Assembly (NCBI GenBank): GCA_019914995.1
Contig: CM034137.1
Location: 1,922,001 to 1,986,000 of the forward strand
DNA from: Acanthochlamys bracteata
Taxonomy: Eukaryota; Streptophyta; Magnoliopsida; Pandanales; Velloziaceae
Direction: 5' to 3'
DNA length: 64,000 nt
Part shown: positions 39,281 to 51,118 of the stretch, piece by piece
Layout: each line of letters opens with the position of its first letter
How positions within the stretch are numbered: position 1 is the stretch's first letter
Notes under the pieces: generated by a model
What the model saw: only the letters and a program-made list of their open reading frames with translations
Databases searched by the model: none
What the model was told of the DNA's origin: nothing
Translations under genes and position numbers: made by a program

Positions 39281-42200
39281 ATGTCGAGATCGTACACGAA
39301 TCTATTAGATCTAGCATCTGGCAAGTTCCCGGCGTGTCGATCGGCGGTGGCGGTGGATTACGGTGGATGTTTCGTGTAACGACAACTCCGGGAACGTTAA
39401 CGGAGCTTTTTGATGACGACTGCGACGGTGGTGAGATCAGCACCGTCTCTGAGCAACCATCTTCTTCTTCTCAATCTCTTCAACGATTGATCGTTGTTGC
39501 TATCACCTTCCAAGCAAAACCGGGCGTCATAGTAGCACTTCTTTTAAAGATTCGTCAGCTGAAAGACGAAGGTTTAAGGCCGAAGCGGAAGGCTGAATCA
39601 ACGGCAGATTTGGATTCCTATATATTCAACGCGCAGAGGAGCGAAGAAGATAGCCGGTTGAGTTTTTCGTATGACGAACAAAGCTTTCTCTGTCGACTCC
39701 GTGATGGAATACCTTACGAGAACTACTATGCTGTGCTTTACGTTGGATCTCTCAGTGGCGTTGATATTCCCGCCGGCGAACAAGATGCCGTGGCTTCTCT
39801 GCTTCTCGATCGATTCAACTGTGTTCCAACATTTCTATCCGGAGCTCAATGAGAATTCTATCACGGTTTCTGTAAATCACAGCTCTGGCCGTTGCTTCAC
39901 TACATACTTCCCGAATCCAATCAGTCGATTCGATCGAGCCCTGTGGGAAGCTTACGTGAATTCTGATCGAATTTTCTCGAAGAAGGTGATCGAAGTTCTC
40001 TCCGGGGAAGATGATTATGTCTGGATCCATGTTTAGTACTTGTTTGCTTTGCCTTCGTTCCTCCTCTGCAGTTTTGTTAATCTCCGGATCGGATTCTTTC
40101 TCCACTCCGTTTTCATCTTCTGAGATCTTCCGGGGACTGCCATAACTTTGTCCATAACTTGCACCCTCTAGCAAGTAAGTAAAATTGTCCATAACTTTGA
40201 ATTTAGATGCTCACAAAATCGTTTACATTGACAACTTGAAGTGCATATTTAAGTGGAAATAGCAGATTTTTGGCTCATCCATATTTAGTTTTAACTTTAA
40301 CAAAGTAGACATTAAGCTGCAATTTATGTAATATTCCACTATAAAGCATGACTCTGTAATGAAGTAATCCTGACTCTCCAAGAGCTTGCTGCTTTGCGCA
40401 ATAGTTTATTTACTTTCACCTCATGTTACCGCTGTGTATGTGCATTTACTGAGATGTCCACTATTATAACTCCAAGTTTTATTGTTAGTAAATTATCCTA
40501 CTTAAGTTGCATTCATATAAACATATCGTCCCACCATGGACAGTTTTGAGGCCTACTCTTATAATTTTTGGAGAATGTGTTCCTAAACTAGTGTCTAATA
40601 GTTTTTTTTCACAAATGCTTCAGTACGCAATGTAAATTACATTCTGAATTCTTGAGGAATAACTCTTTGAACTGGCGGCACAATGAGTTCCTATGAGAAT
40701 ATCTTGTGCGAACAACTTGTATGTTGTATATCATGGCAAGTCTGTACCAGCTATTGACATAGCACTCATGTTTAACTTGGCTATATGTAGTTTGACACTC
40801 GATAGTTTATATGACTAGTAAATGCTGCTCTCTTACATTATAGGATTCCTTATAGATTGCAAAAGGAAGCAAAGAATTGGTGCTTTGTTTGTATTGGAGT
40901 TAAGCCTTGGTCTGCCATGTGACTGTAGCCTGAAATACGGTGTGGTCGTCTTCTTTATGAAGAAGTAAGTCGTCTAGTTCTAAGCATTCCTATTGAATGC
41001 TATAAGTACACTCTATAATTTTGTTTTAAAATTTTCAGACAACTATCACCATATACCCATGCATACTATTGACCATTTCTGAAGATATTTGTATTTTGTA
41101 ATCAAATTGTAAAGAGTACAGCTATCAAATTTGTAGTATGACTTTGAAGCAGTAGTATGTCTTCAGTCTTTGTGATTGTAAGTTCAATATACCTGTATAG
41201 GACTTTGACATTAACCGACAACTTTTGAAGTATCCTTCAATAATACATAGGTAAGGTGATGTAAGAGCGATTCATTATAACTTGTCTTGGCATTGAATCA
41301 AATGCATTGCAAAATTCAAAAGATGAAGTTATTATATCCCAAATTCCAAATGTTATTAGAAATCAAAACATACTTATTTTGATATTTATATACGTTGTTT
41401 TAGCTAGATATATGGATGTCACATGATAATTTTGACAAGCCAGCCGTAGCAGTGTTGCTATTACCTTTTCAGCTGATGACACCATAATGATTGCCATTTT
41501 ACTCAACATTTTGCAGATGGGGTCAAAGAGAGGATGATCACTGGTCCAGCCAAAGTTTTCTTACTGACCTTTCTTGGATGGAGCTGGCAAAACCTGTGAT
41601 GTCATACTATGCAGATCGACGGATGGTTCCTATATTGAGAGACTAAGGAGACTGCTTTGGTGTGGCGTCATCAAGATGCCCCGGGCTTTGGTTCTGCTCA
41701 AGCAAAAGAGTTACTGGACCAGTCTGAGGGTGTCCTCACCAACCAACCTGTCGTTGTCAAGCGTGGTCAGCTCATTGTTGAAGCCAGGCCACAGTTGTGC
41801 TTCTTATTCAAACATGTTTTGTGTTTTTTCTTTCATTTTTACTTTTTAAAAAAAAATTAATTTTTTAATATTCATAAACATGTTTTCGCATATTACAGTA
41901 TTGGTAAATTTTTATGGTTACTGGATGGAGGCTACCATTCTATCGGGAGACTCCTTTATAGGTCATGTACATGAATTGTATAAACATAGGAACTATTGGT
42001 TCTTATTTTGATGTGTTTACTTCTAGTTTAAAATCTCTTGATTTTGCTGTGCAAGCAGTGACTCTAAGGAACCATTCTTTTCTATGCCTTTTGTAGGGAA
42101 TTAGCAATGGAACTGCCGCTGAGAAATTTTTGTGGAGAATGAGGAATGATCAGGATGGCGCTGATTTTGTTCTATGCATAGGTGATGACAGGTCAGACGA

Positions 42201-42387
42201 CGGCATGTTCCAAGTTATCAACAGTGCTGAAGACGCAAATTTTTGGTTTCCACAGGGAATTCTGTTAGGCAGAAACCAAGCAAAGGGTAGATACTACCTC
42301 GATGACTCAAGTGAAGTCATGTCTTTGCTCCAACTTCTTGTGGACGTCTCAAGAGTCTTTCCTGCAACACCAGCAGAAACACCCTAA
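39281..42387 (+). pseudogene. Class II trehalose-6-phosphate synthase (TPS) pseudogene, core deleted
   Basis: Class II TPS proteins have a synthase-like domain followed by a phosphatase-like domain. The start MSRSYTNLLDLASGKFPACR at 39281 is typical, but the frame meets a stop at about 39380. Homology continues in other frames: PGTLTELFDDD, LDRFNCVPTFLS, FYHGFCKSQLWPLLHYILPE, RFDRALWEAYVNSDRIFSKK and VLSGEDDYVWIH. It then degrades through FLRR-like text and VNLRIGFFLHS to about 40140. The rest of the synthase domain is missing. Similarity returns at about 41517 with phosphatase-domain pieces (STDGSYIE, ETALVWRHQDAPGFGSAQAK, EPVVVKRGQ-like text) and a last exon near 42096-42387 (GISNGTAAEKFLWRMRNDQD, then FVLCIGDDRSDDGMF). 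At least four frameshifts, stops and a large deletion are visible. The donor of the last intron also looks lost. Confidence 0.88.
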
Positions 42388-43946
42388 AAGCCCCTTACTT
42401 TGAATGAAGATGGTTGTTATGGATTCCTGGTATTGTTCGACTATGCTGCTTGAGTTCTTAAGGTTTGCTTGTAGAGATGCAGATAAGGTACTTGGGGAGA
42501 CAATTATCCTGGTAAGACTACTAAAAGCTTCTATTAACTCTACGGGTATTTGAGAATACTTATAAAATAAAATTTTTTTAAAATAAAAAATATTTTTATT
42601 TTTAAAAAAATAAGCTATATTTTTTTATTTTTAAAAAAATAATAAAAATATGTAATAAAAAAATTTCACTACATCAAATTTTTTTTACACTTTCTAAATT
42701 TTTAAATAAAATTTTTAAATAATATAAAATAAAAAAATTGAAATGAAGCGCTTGAGAAACACAATCCCAAACGCCCTAGGTGGTTTACTGATCGCCTCAT
42801 AGCCAGAATCGTTTTGTCGTTCGGTAATACAGGCTGATTTTAACTTACTAACACGCCTGTCCAACTAACGGTTAATTCTTTGTGATACATCACTTCCTTG
42901 TTTACCCCCTCTACAACTTCGATGTGCCTGGCATCTGCGTCATGATGTGAAACAAAACATATCAACATTCGATCATTCTCAATTTTGCTAGAAAGAAGAA
43001 GATTGCATGTAATGGAATGCAGTCGAACTAACTGGATCTCCCACAACTTGTCGCCAGGAAACTTGAAACAGATGTGAATGTAGCTTAAGCACTGCTAATA
43101 GAGAAATCAGACAAGGTTGAAAACAACGAATTTGAACTTCATCAACCCTTGCCAGTACAAATAAAATCCAGTTTTATTGGACATAAATGAAATAAATAAT
43201 ACATGTCCATCCTATTAAGTTCGTGATGGAAGTTCCATGTTGTCAACATGCAGGGGCCTTTAAATTGAGATGCAGTCTCCCTGCTTCAAAAGCAGCACAA
43301 AATGAGGACCCTAACCTTAAATGTTACACAAGTCCAAAGTCTTCAAAAACATTTGGTCTGAGTTGTCTTCAGAGGAACCGCAAAACATGTAAGTTTTTTC
43401 AGATTCTATCGCAGAAGAACCCCAAAGAACAGGCATCATAGGGCTATGGTAATATCCATTACCCCTCAATGGCTAAGCAAAACAGCTAGCATAGCCAAAC
43501 AAGGCAAGTTAAAAAATAATTATGCCCTTGTTTGCAGTCCTGCTTTAGAAAACATGGAAAACCATAAAAATATTTGATATGCAATTCTGTCTACAAACAT
43601 CTCAGCAATTAAAAAGTTGACCATTCCAAAAAAAATTTTGAGGTCCTAAGGGACACTCTTTTAGAACAAAGGATAGCAAGGATACCAACTCTGGTCGGAA
43701 GTTAAGATCCAATTATGAAGATTTGCTGCTAGAGCGTTCGTCGCTTTCAGGGATGCATCTGTTCAGTTGTGAACATTATTATGTCATGTTATCTCCGTTC
43801 AAAACAAAACGAGTTAAAACATCTTCTACTAGGAAATTTTCAAAAGAATCACAAAGCAGGAGATTTTCCACATCCCCTCTACACTATCGACAGAAGGATA
43901 GAGGTTAGAACAGCCAAATAAGAAACAAAATGAACATGCACATCTT
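42388..43946. other. Spacer between the TPS relic and the SR gene
   Basis: Contains a small AT-rich TIR-like element (42544-42776). After it comes non-coding sequence that includes the 3' UTR of the minus-strand SR gene at its right end. Open frames at 42840-43441 and 43723-43908 show no family features. Confidence 0.55.
42544..42776. mobile_element. Small AT-rich TIR element (GGGTATTTGAGAAT ends)
   Basis: Starts GGGTATTTGAGAATACTT and ends AACACAATCCCAAACGCCC, which on the other strand reads GGGCGTTTGGGATTGTG; about 10 of the first 14 positions agree. The interior is AT-rich and non-coding. Confidence 0.45.
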
Positions 43947-46900
43947 TCAATACCTATCACCAGCAGGACTTTTGGAGTCATGTTCCAGAGATCTGCCGCG
44001 CTCATCTATAGGAGAATTGATATCATCATAAATATCTTCAGGTGAACTGTTTCCCCTGCAAAGGTATACGATCAGGGTCAATTCAAACAAAGACCATTCA
44101 TGTGCCATATCCATTCAAAAACTTCTTCTATCATGTTTAATTAATAAATCACCACAGCAACTCAAAAGCCCCATTGAGTGCATTACCCATCAGCAGGACC
44201 ATCATGCTGTGGAGAATGGCTCTGCTCAGAGTTCGGGGATCTGCTGCAATCACGAACTTCTCTAAGTGAACTGCATAAAAGAGTTGACTTAACCCTTAAT
44301 TAATGCCGAGAAGCTTTAAAATATTCCAATATATGACTGCAATAGATTAATGGCTCACAAACCAAACAAGCAGTATAGTATATACCCATTTGCAGGATTG
44401 TTCTGTACTGGAGAAATACTCCTCTCATGGTAAGGAGATCCACTGCTGTTACGAACATCTACCAGTGAACTGCGTATAATAATCATTAACAACATGCAAA
44501 AAGTATATAACTGCCATCATCAAATAAACTGTGATTCCTACATAGCACGTAACAGTACATATACCCATCACTATGCGAACTTTCTTGGGCCTCTTCAGGA
44601 GATTTTCCTTCTTCAGGCTTCTGGGTAACATTACTTTCATATTCTAATATTTGTGAGTCATTACTTTCGTGGTACCTTCTAGATGAACTGCAAATAACGC
44701 AAGATAGCAGATCTCATTCGCCATTTTGATACATCAACACAATTTAACCGGAAGAATCAAGTAAAACAAGAAAATACAGAAGATAAACATACTATATAGC
44801 ATCTAAAATCCAACTCGATGAAACAGAAGCCAGACCAACTAAATTGAAGAAACAAAAAGTTGACATCTTTGCTACACAGCTCAAAAGAAGTCCTATCCTT
44901 AGTCCTCCAGAAGGAGTTACAACTTTAAATAAGCCATTCAATTTCCACGATTTAATTTGCAACGTAGTTTAGTTCTACAACACAAGGACGACACAAAGTG
45001 ATTTTGCATCATTTACATCAGGTACTTGATTGAACTAATCCAAATTAATTAAGATGGACATATAACCAGGGACAGTTTGATTGCCTCAATAAAATGGATT
45101 ATGTCAATTTGAATAGTGTATTAGGAGGAAGAAAAGAATCTAGTGTCAAAAAGAATTATTCAGAATTTTTAGGTGCAATATCTCTCACTTCAAGCTCAAA
45201 TTTGGTATGGTATCTGTCTGAGTAAGCCATAACATAAGGGATGTACCTATTTACACGCCCTATGTCCTGAACAGGTGATCTGCTATGGTTATATCTGACA
45301 GGAGATTTGTATCTGCCAAAGCAAATTACAGTTCATCACAAGACTGGATGAGATTTGTACAGATTAGTTTATTGGTTTAGTTTAATTACCTATCTCTTTG
45401 TTGAATATCTCTTCCAGGTGATCTACTACGACTGCGCCTTGATGGTAATCCGTTGTGACTATGCCTTGGTGGTGACATGTTGTATCTGCTCAAAATAAGA
45501 TAGGTTGTGAGGGATATCAACTTCCAGTTATAGAAATAATTAAACTAATTACTTTTACAATCACCTGCGACTATATGGACTTATACTTCTCCTATGTATG
45601 TATCTTGAGCTACGGGAACGACAATCTCGCATCCGGTGGTTGGATGAGCCACGTTCAGAGCATCTACTTTCAGGGCGGCGAGACCCACGGCTACGGCCTC
45701 CCCCGGACCTTACAGACAGTTCAACACGCCAGCCATGTTTCCCTGGAAAAGAATTGGAGATATGTTGTTTCAACAAATTCAACTAAACTTTATCAATGGG
45801 CAGAGAAAGTTTATAGAGACGCATTTTGTTTCATGGCACAAGTCCCCTCACTAGCAGAATCCACGGCTTGATCGCTGTTTAATACAAATCACCTTTAACA
45901 GAAAGGACTGCAAGGATTCACTTGGCCAGTCGTCCACACTTTAAATGCATGAGCATATTTAATCAGTCGAGTAGCAAAGGAGAAACATTTACATTTTAGT
46001 TTAAGTATTATTCTCTCCTTATATCTGAATAGGATGCCATGCTCTCCGATATACTTCATAATTTCTCAGCTGAGGTAACTTGCCTTAGCAACCAAGAACA
46101 ATAGTGACAGTTTAATTGGCAGCAAAACTTATAATTTTTTATGGCACTAAGTACAACTTTAGACTTTCCCTAACAAAACTTGTTTAACATCTTGAATTCA
46201 ATCATAAGATATCAGAAAAATTCATTCAAGAAAATGACATGTAGCTTTAATAAAACAAGTACATTAGGGATAAAGAAGGGACTCCCTTCCTTCATCTGAA
46301 CAGTTTCAGCAGAGCAAGTACTCAAAAGGGCTGTGCAGCATTCAAACAAAAAATGTAGAAAGATTCTTAGAATAGGAAATGAACCTACCATCTAAAGCAG
46401 CTATTGCATCATCAGCATCCTGATGGTTGTCAAGCTCAATAAAGGCATAGCCTGGTGGATTCCGTGCCACCCAAACACTGAGAAAAGAACAAAGAACAAA
46501 TTACAAACTTTGTAATACTGTATATACAGTAAGAGATTCATGCATAATGACCTAAGTGACTTCTTAGCCTTAGAGTTTCAGGAGTCTCCTAATCAACCAG
46601 AGCAGGATTTGCAATTAAAACTAAACCACTAGTCGGACCATATTGAAGGATTCTAGCATCAATAGTACCAGATGTCATACAAAAGGAGGTATAATCTTGC
46701 CAAACATACTTCAGACATAGACTTGCCAAAATATTAATCAGAATGCTCCATCATCGAACTCACTGGAAGTGCAGCTTGGGAGTGACAGACATTTAAAAGA
46801 GTAATTGATAAGTTTGAATTGTACCTACAGCTGCACTGCGGTAGAAACCTCTTGATGAAATATCAAAGCAAACGTGACCGCTGACTCCATCAGTAAGTTA

Positions 46901-47338
46901 AATCATAATTCATGTCATATTACTGATTACGTTTAAACCTTGTTTGCGTGAATACTAGAGACGCTAAAGTAACACAACCATGCTGCAGAATAGATCATGT
47001 AAACTAACTAGAAGATTACACTTCAGGACAATTTCACAGATTTCACTAAGATTAATATGTGGAAGTTCCAAACGAATCACAACTGTGAAACCGTTACCAG
47101 ACCTCACAAGTGATAAATAGAACATTCCAACAAAATAAAGGCTAAGAAATTTTCAAACGAGCACAGATAGCTTGAGTATTTTCTTCTAAAGATCGAGAAA
47201 CAAATTGAAGCCAGTCTGAGATAAAAACAGTAACAAATAAGTAGATTACCTCCTAACAACACCGAAAGGGCGGAATTCCTCAGCGAGATCCAATTCTTTG
47301 ATTCGGGAATTAAGATTTCCAACATAGATCTTCACCAT
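43947..47338 (-). CDS. SR splicing factor with one RRM and a long RS/SP-rich tail
   Basis: Nine exons on the minus strand: 47250-47338, 46389-46477, 45565-45742, 45390-45485, 45247-45312, 44565-44687, 44386-44469, 44187-44270 and 43947-44055. All join in frame for about 305 residues. Residues 1-70 form an [23 protein letters not shown] (RNP2 first), then [20 protein letters not shown] (RNP1) and KHGWRVELS. This is closest in style to the RSZ/SRSF3-7 group. The CCHC zinc knuckle of RSZ proteins is absent: a few Cys and His are present ([16 protein letters not shown]) but not the correct spacing. The tail has RS and SP dipeptides for SR-kinase phosphorylation. SR proteins select splice sites in the nucleus. 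The last exon could instead be a donor (AG|GTATTG) leading further, so the C-terminus is slightly uncertain. Confidence 0.88.
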
Positions 47339-48173
47339 TTGGGAGAAATCAAAGAAGAATTCTTTGTTTTTAGCAGCTTCGTTGGGAGCGATCGAGCGAT
47401 AGAGTGAGCGGAGGAGAAGCAGCGAAGCGGAGCTGGACTTACCAGTTGAAGGGTTTGGGTTGGTTGGGTCTTCGGTTAAACAAAAAGGTTTTCGTTGGTT
47501 GGTTGAATTGGTTCATCTCATCATACAACAAATCACACAGGTCCCTATCCATTTCATCATTATCTCATCTTACCCCTTCCTCTTTATAAATTTTGCTTCT
47601 TATTATTCTTGTAACAAAAAAAAAAAAAAAAAAAAAAAAGAACACTACACGTCAGCATAAAACTACTACTACTACTTGCATATCTAAATTATATATTAAC
47701 ACCGATAAGGAGTCGTTTCCCGCAACCAAGCAATCTCCAGTTTCCAAGTGCCTTGGAGAATTTCGTCAAACAGAAATAATAATCATAACACATTCCATAC
47801 GGAGAAAGTGTAATAACCGCAAAAGCAAAAATCAGGATGAACTAAGAACGGATATTGTACAAAATGGGACGCTGCTTCTTCCGTCTGTAGCACTAGTTTC
47901 TCAATTTCTATCCACCTGTCACATATACACAATGCAATTGCAAACCCTGTTTAACTAAATAAGATGAACCATAAAAAAAGGGAAATGTAATTTCTCTGAA
48001 CCGCTTTATCTGTTTAATAACTTTTGATAAGTCTTCACAATGAGGTAGAATGGAGACTATCCAGCTTTCAATTGTTTTGCAGTACCATATGCAACTCCCA
48101 AATCGAGTTAATTGAGAGTAATTGCAACCGATAGGATTTGCTGCCAAGAAAACTCAATGTATTTGAGCAACAC
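47339..48173. other. Promoter of the SR gene and 3' flank of the SWIM gene
   Basis: The left part is the 5' leader and promoter of the minus-strand SR gene. A run of 24 A (47616-47639) lies in the middle. The right part should contain the 3' UTR of the SWIM-domain gene. No coding sequence was accepted. Confidence 0.55.
47616..47639 (+). repeat. Poly(A) run of 24 bases
   Basis: An uninterrupted A tract preceded by GTAAC. It could be a simple mononucleotide repeat or the tail of an old retroposed sequence. No retroposed gene is recognisable just upstream. Confidence 0.95.
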
Positions 48174-51118
48174 TCACAGTCTAGACAGCCTCCTTCGTTT
48201 CCTAGACTTTTTCTTTGCAGAATTCTTTTTCTGGACTTTCTTATCACTAACACGAAGATGTGGAAGAGTGCCATCAGATGGTTTTGATGTTGAAGTTCTG
48301 CATTTTCTTGCTGTCCAATTCACTGGTAAATTTTTTGCCACACTAGCAATGTCACTGCAGGTAGTTAGTTCCACTAGCCTCCGAATTTTCTCATGCACTT
48401 GAGTAGTCCATGCCATTGAATTATCTAAAGCAAGCGAGTCATCTATGCAGTTTCTCCGTAAGGAGAGAAGTATCTGCTGGAATGATTGATAAGACAATGA
48501 AGGCTGGAACTTCTTGTGATTTTCACAAACCATGTTCACCTTAATAATGTGCTTGCATAGGTTCCCATGCATTGACCATGAACAGTCACAGAAAGAAAAT
48601 TCAGATCCAGGATTCCATACTAACCGCGCTCGGCTTTTATCTCTCTGGCTCAACACTTTTGCATACAGTTGTTCCTTTTCATCTATTTCAACAGCATCAT
48701 CTGGGATTTGCAGTGCCCTATACCATGAGGTGGAAGAGATGTAATCTTCTTTCACATTACGGAAAGTTCCACTCTCATCAGCATAAAGATCGAGCCAATA
48801 GCTAGAGTGTAATTCTGTTGTTAGCTTGTGTACTAGCCAATCAACACGCTGGAGAGCACCAAGATGAGAATCATCATAGAGTTTAAGCTTCAATTTTAAG
48901 TGGTAAGCCTCAATAGCACCACCAGACTCTAGGCTTGCTAGTGGAAGGCTCTTAATGGCTGATATCCACATCTCTAGACAACAAGAAAACGACGAATCAA
49001 TAATTATGGTTCATAAAGGATAGAAGAAAAATAAAGAACACAATCCAACTATCTCACCTATCTTTGGCACCCAAAATGACTTGAAATACTCCATGAAAGT
49101 TGTCTGATCAACAAAATCTTGAAGGAATTCATCTAGGGTAACCATGGGATCAGCTGTACTCCAGATGCTATAGATTATGTTGCCAAGACGTTTGAACATT
49201 TCTCGTTGGACCTCAATGTGGTTGCACCTTTTTATAACATTCCTAAGCCATGACCTCCTAATACGCCATGATGAGAACAGCACAGGGCACGCAAATATAT
49301 CCCTGAGGAGTCAGACAAAAGAGTTTCTCTAATTGTTACGAATTCACTTAAGACTAGAGCAGTATTCAAAAGTTGCGCATCAAACCTGATTGGATCAATC
49401 TCTAAAGTGGGATCATCGATTAGAAATCCACTGATTTTCCAAGAAGAATCAACAGCACGAATTCTCCCAGTAAGTGCCCTCATCCATTTTGACACATCAT
49501 GCTTGGTAGTTGTACGGGTTATGACCCACGCAACAGGAAGAGCATGCTGTCGGGAGTCAAAAGCAAGGAGTGTATAAAGAGGATACTGCACAAAAACCAC
49601 CATCTTTAAGAGATTTGCAGCTGAAGAAAACAAATAAAACAAAATTGTAAATTTGTGATCAGGAATCACAAGAATGCTATCTGCAGAGAAATGAGTGCAA
49701 CATACACCAATCATTCTTCATAGGGAAGGTTTACACCTGAATATATGAGATCATACAGTAAGAGTTTATGGTTACATCTTTGTCCCTAGCCCCTATAAGT
49801 TATGTACCATTCGCAAGATGCAATAGCTACATAACAACATTTTTTAAGTGTATTTGATGGTTTATATGGCAACGCAGAGACATGACATGGCACTGGGACA
49901 GTTAGAACATTAAGCATCATAAAATTTGAACTAAGCAATCAAGCAAAGACCGGTAAATAGTGTTGACTGACATGGATCTAGGGCAAAAAACTACTTAATT
50001 TCTAGATTGTTGTAAATTTTTGTCAAGAAGTAATAGACTAAGAATGTATTAATTGGAGTTAGAGTCCAGATTAAAGGAAAAAAATAAGTTTCATCTTCAG
50101 GGAGGTACCTTGAGTTTGCTTATACCAAATGATGAGTCACAAGCTAGAAGACTGTGGTGTCCAAACCTAACAGTCTGCTGTAATTGCCATTCTGTTTGGA
50201 TTCCCAAGATAAAGGGATCTGCTTCTGTGCTGTCCTGGTAAAAGAAAACTGACTTTCTATTTCTTTCAACCCACATACGGATGCTAGCTTGATCATCAAG
50301 ATCAAGTTCATGAGTAGATCTCTTTATAATCATACCAAGCTTTTGAACATATTGTGACGCAAGGCTATCGACTTTTGCATCTGAACCACAATATCGCTGA
50401 ATACCTTCAATATGTGTCTGCAACACATTCTCTTCGGGAATCCCAAGATATATCAATGACATTGTCTGCTGCTGGATTTCACTGCATATGTACGGAATTT
50501 TCTTTGCTCCTGGACCTATGGCATCTCTATCTAGTGGACCATGGCAAACAAATCCTGACTTATTGACATGGCGTCTTTCATGATATATTATGAGCGCAAC
50601 AGAGGGGCGAGCATATAGACGCTTTACTGCAAAATGACAGGTGCAACCTCGCATAGACTGTGGTCTTGCAGCTCGGTTTCTTGTGTTAAGTCTATACCTC
50701 CGGCTAGGTAGGATGGTTCCCCCTTCTCCATAATTTTCCGGGCCAAATGAACACCAGTACCTTTAAAGAGCAAACTCCATCATATGGACATATATTGAAA
50801 GGAAATGCAAACAGTGAAATCGTGGTAGGAAATACAATATACTCACAGCCTATAGAGGAGATACTCATCACTTCTGTACTCCTTCAAGCTTCCCCTTTCT
50901 CTCTTCCGTCCCCTTTCAATGTGAAAGCGGGTAGGACACTCCGCATTTGAACATTCCCCGTTTATAAAATCATCAACTCTAGAATAAGGTATTATAGCAA
51001 CATCATCAACATGGTGCTCAGTGCTTCCAAACTTCGTCCAAGTTAGGTCAGCAGCAGAAAACTCTTCGCTTTGAGGATCTTGGACAGGTATCTCATCTAT
51101 GGAATATTTGATCTCCAT
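48174..51118 (-). CDS. SWIM zinc-finger protein related to MULE transposases (At1g60560-like)
   Basis: Five exons on the minus strand: 50847-51118, 50109-50760, 49386-49585, 49058-49302 and 48174-48973, giving about 722 residues with all phases consistent. The N-terminal half has a Cys/His-containing region (GECSNAECPTRF, RGCTCHFAVKRLY). The middle resembles a MULE transposase fold: QQTVRFGHHSLLACDSSFGI, YPLYTLLAFDSRQHALPVAW and IRAVDSSWKISGFLIDDPTL. Near the end is a SWIM zinc finger, CDCSWSMHGNLCKH (Cys585, Cys587, Cys596, His598; CxC-x8-CxH). The C-terminus is a basic nuclear-localisation-like tail (KKKSRKRRRLSRL). The intact multi-exon frame with no flanking terminal repeats suggests a domesticated host gene rather than an active transposon. 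Its role is not established to my knowledge; nuclear DNA binding is an inference. Confidence 0.85.
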
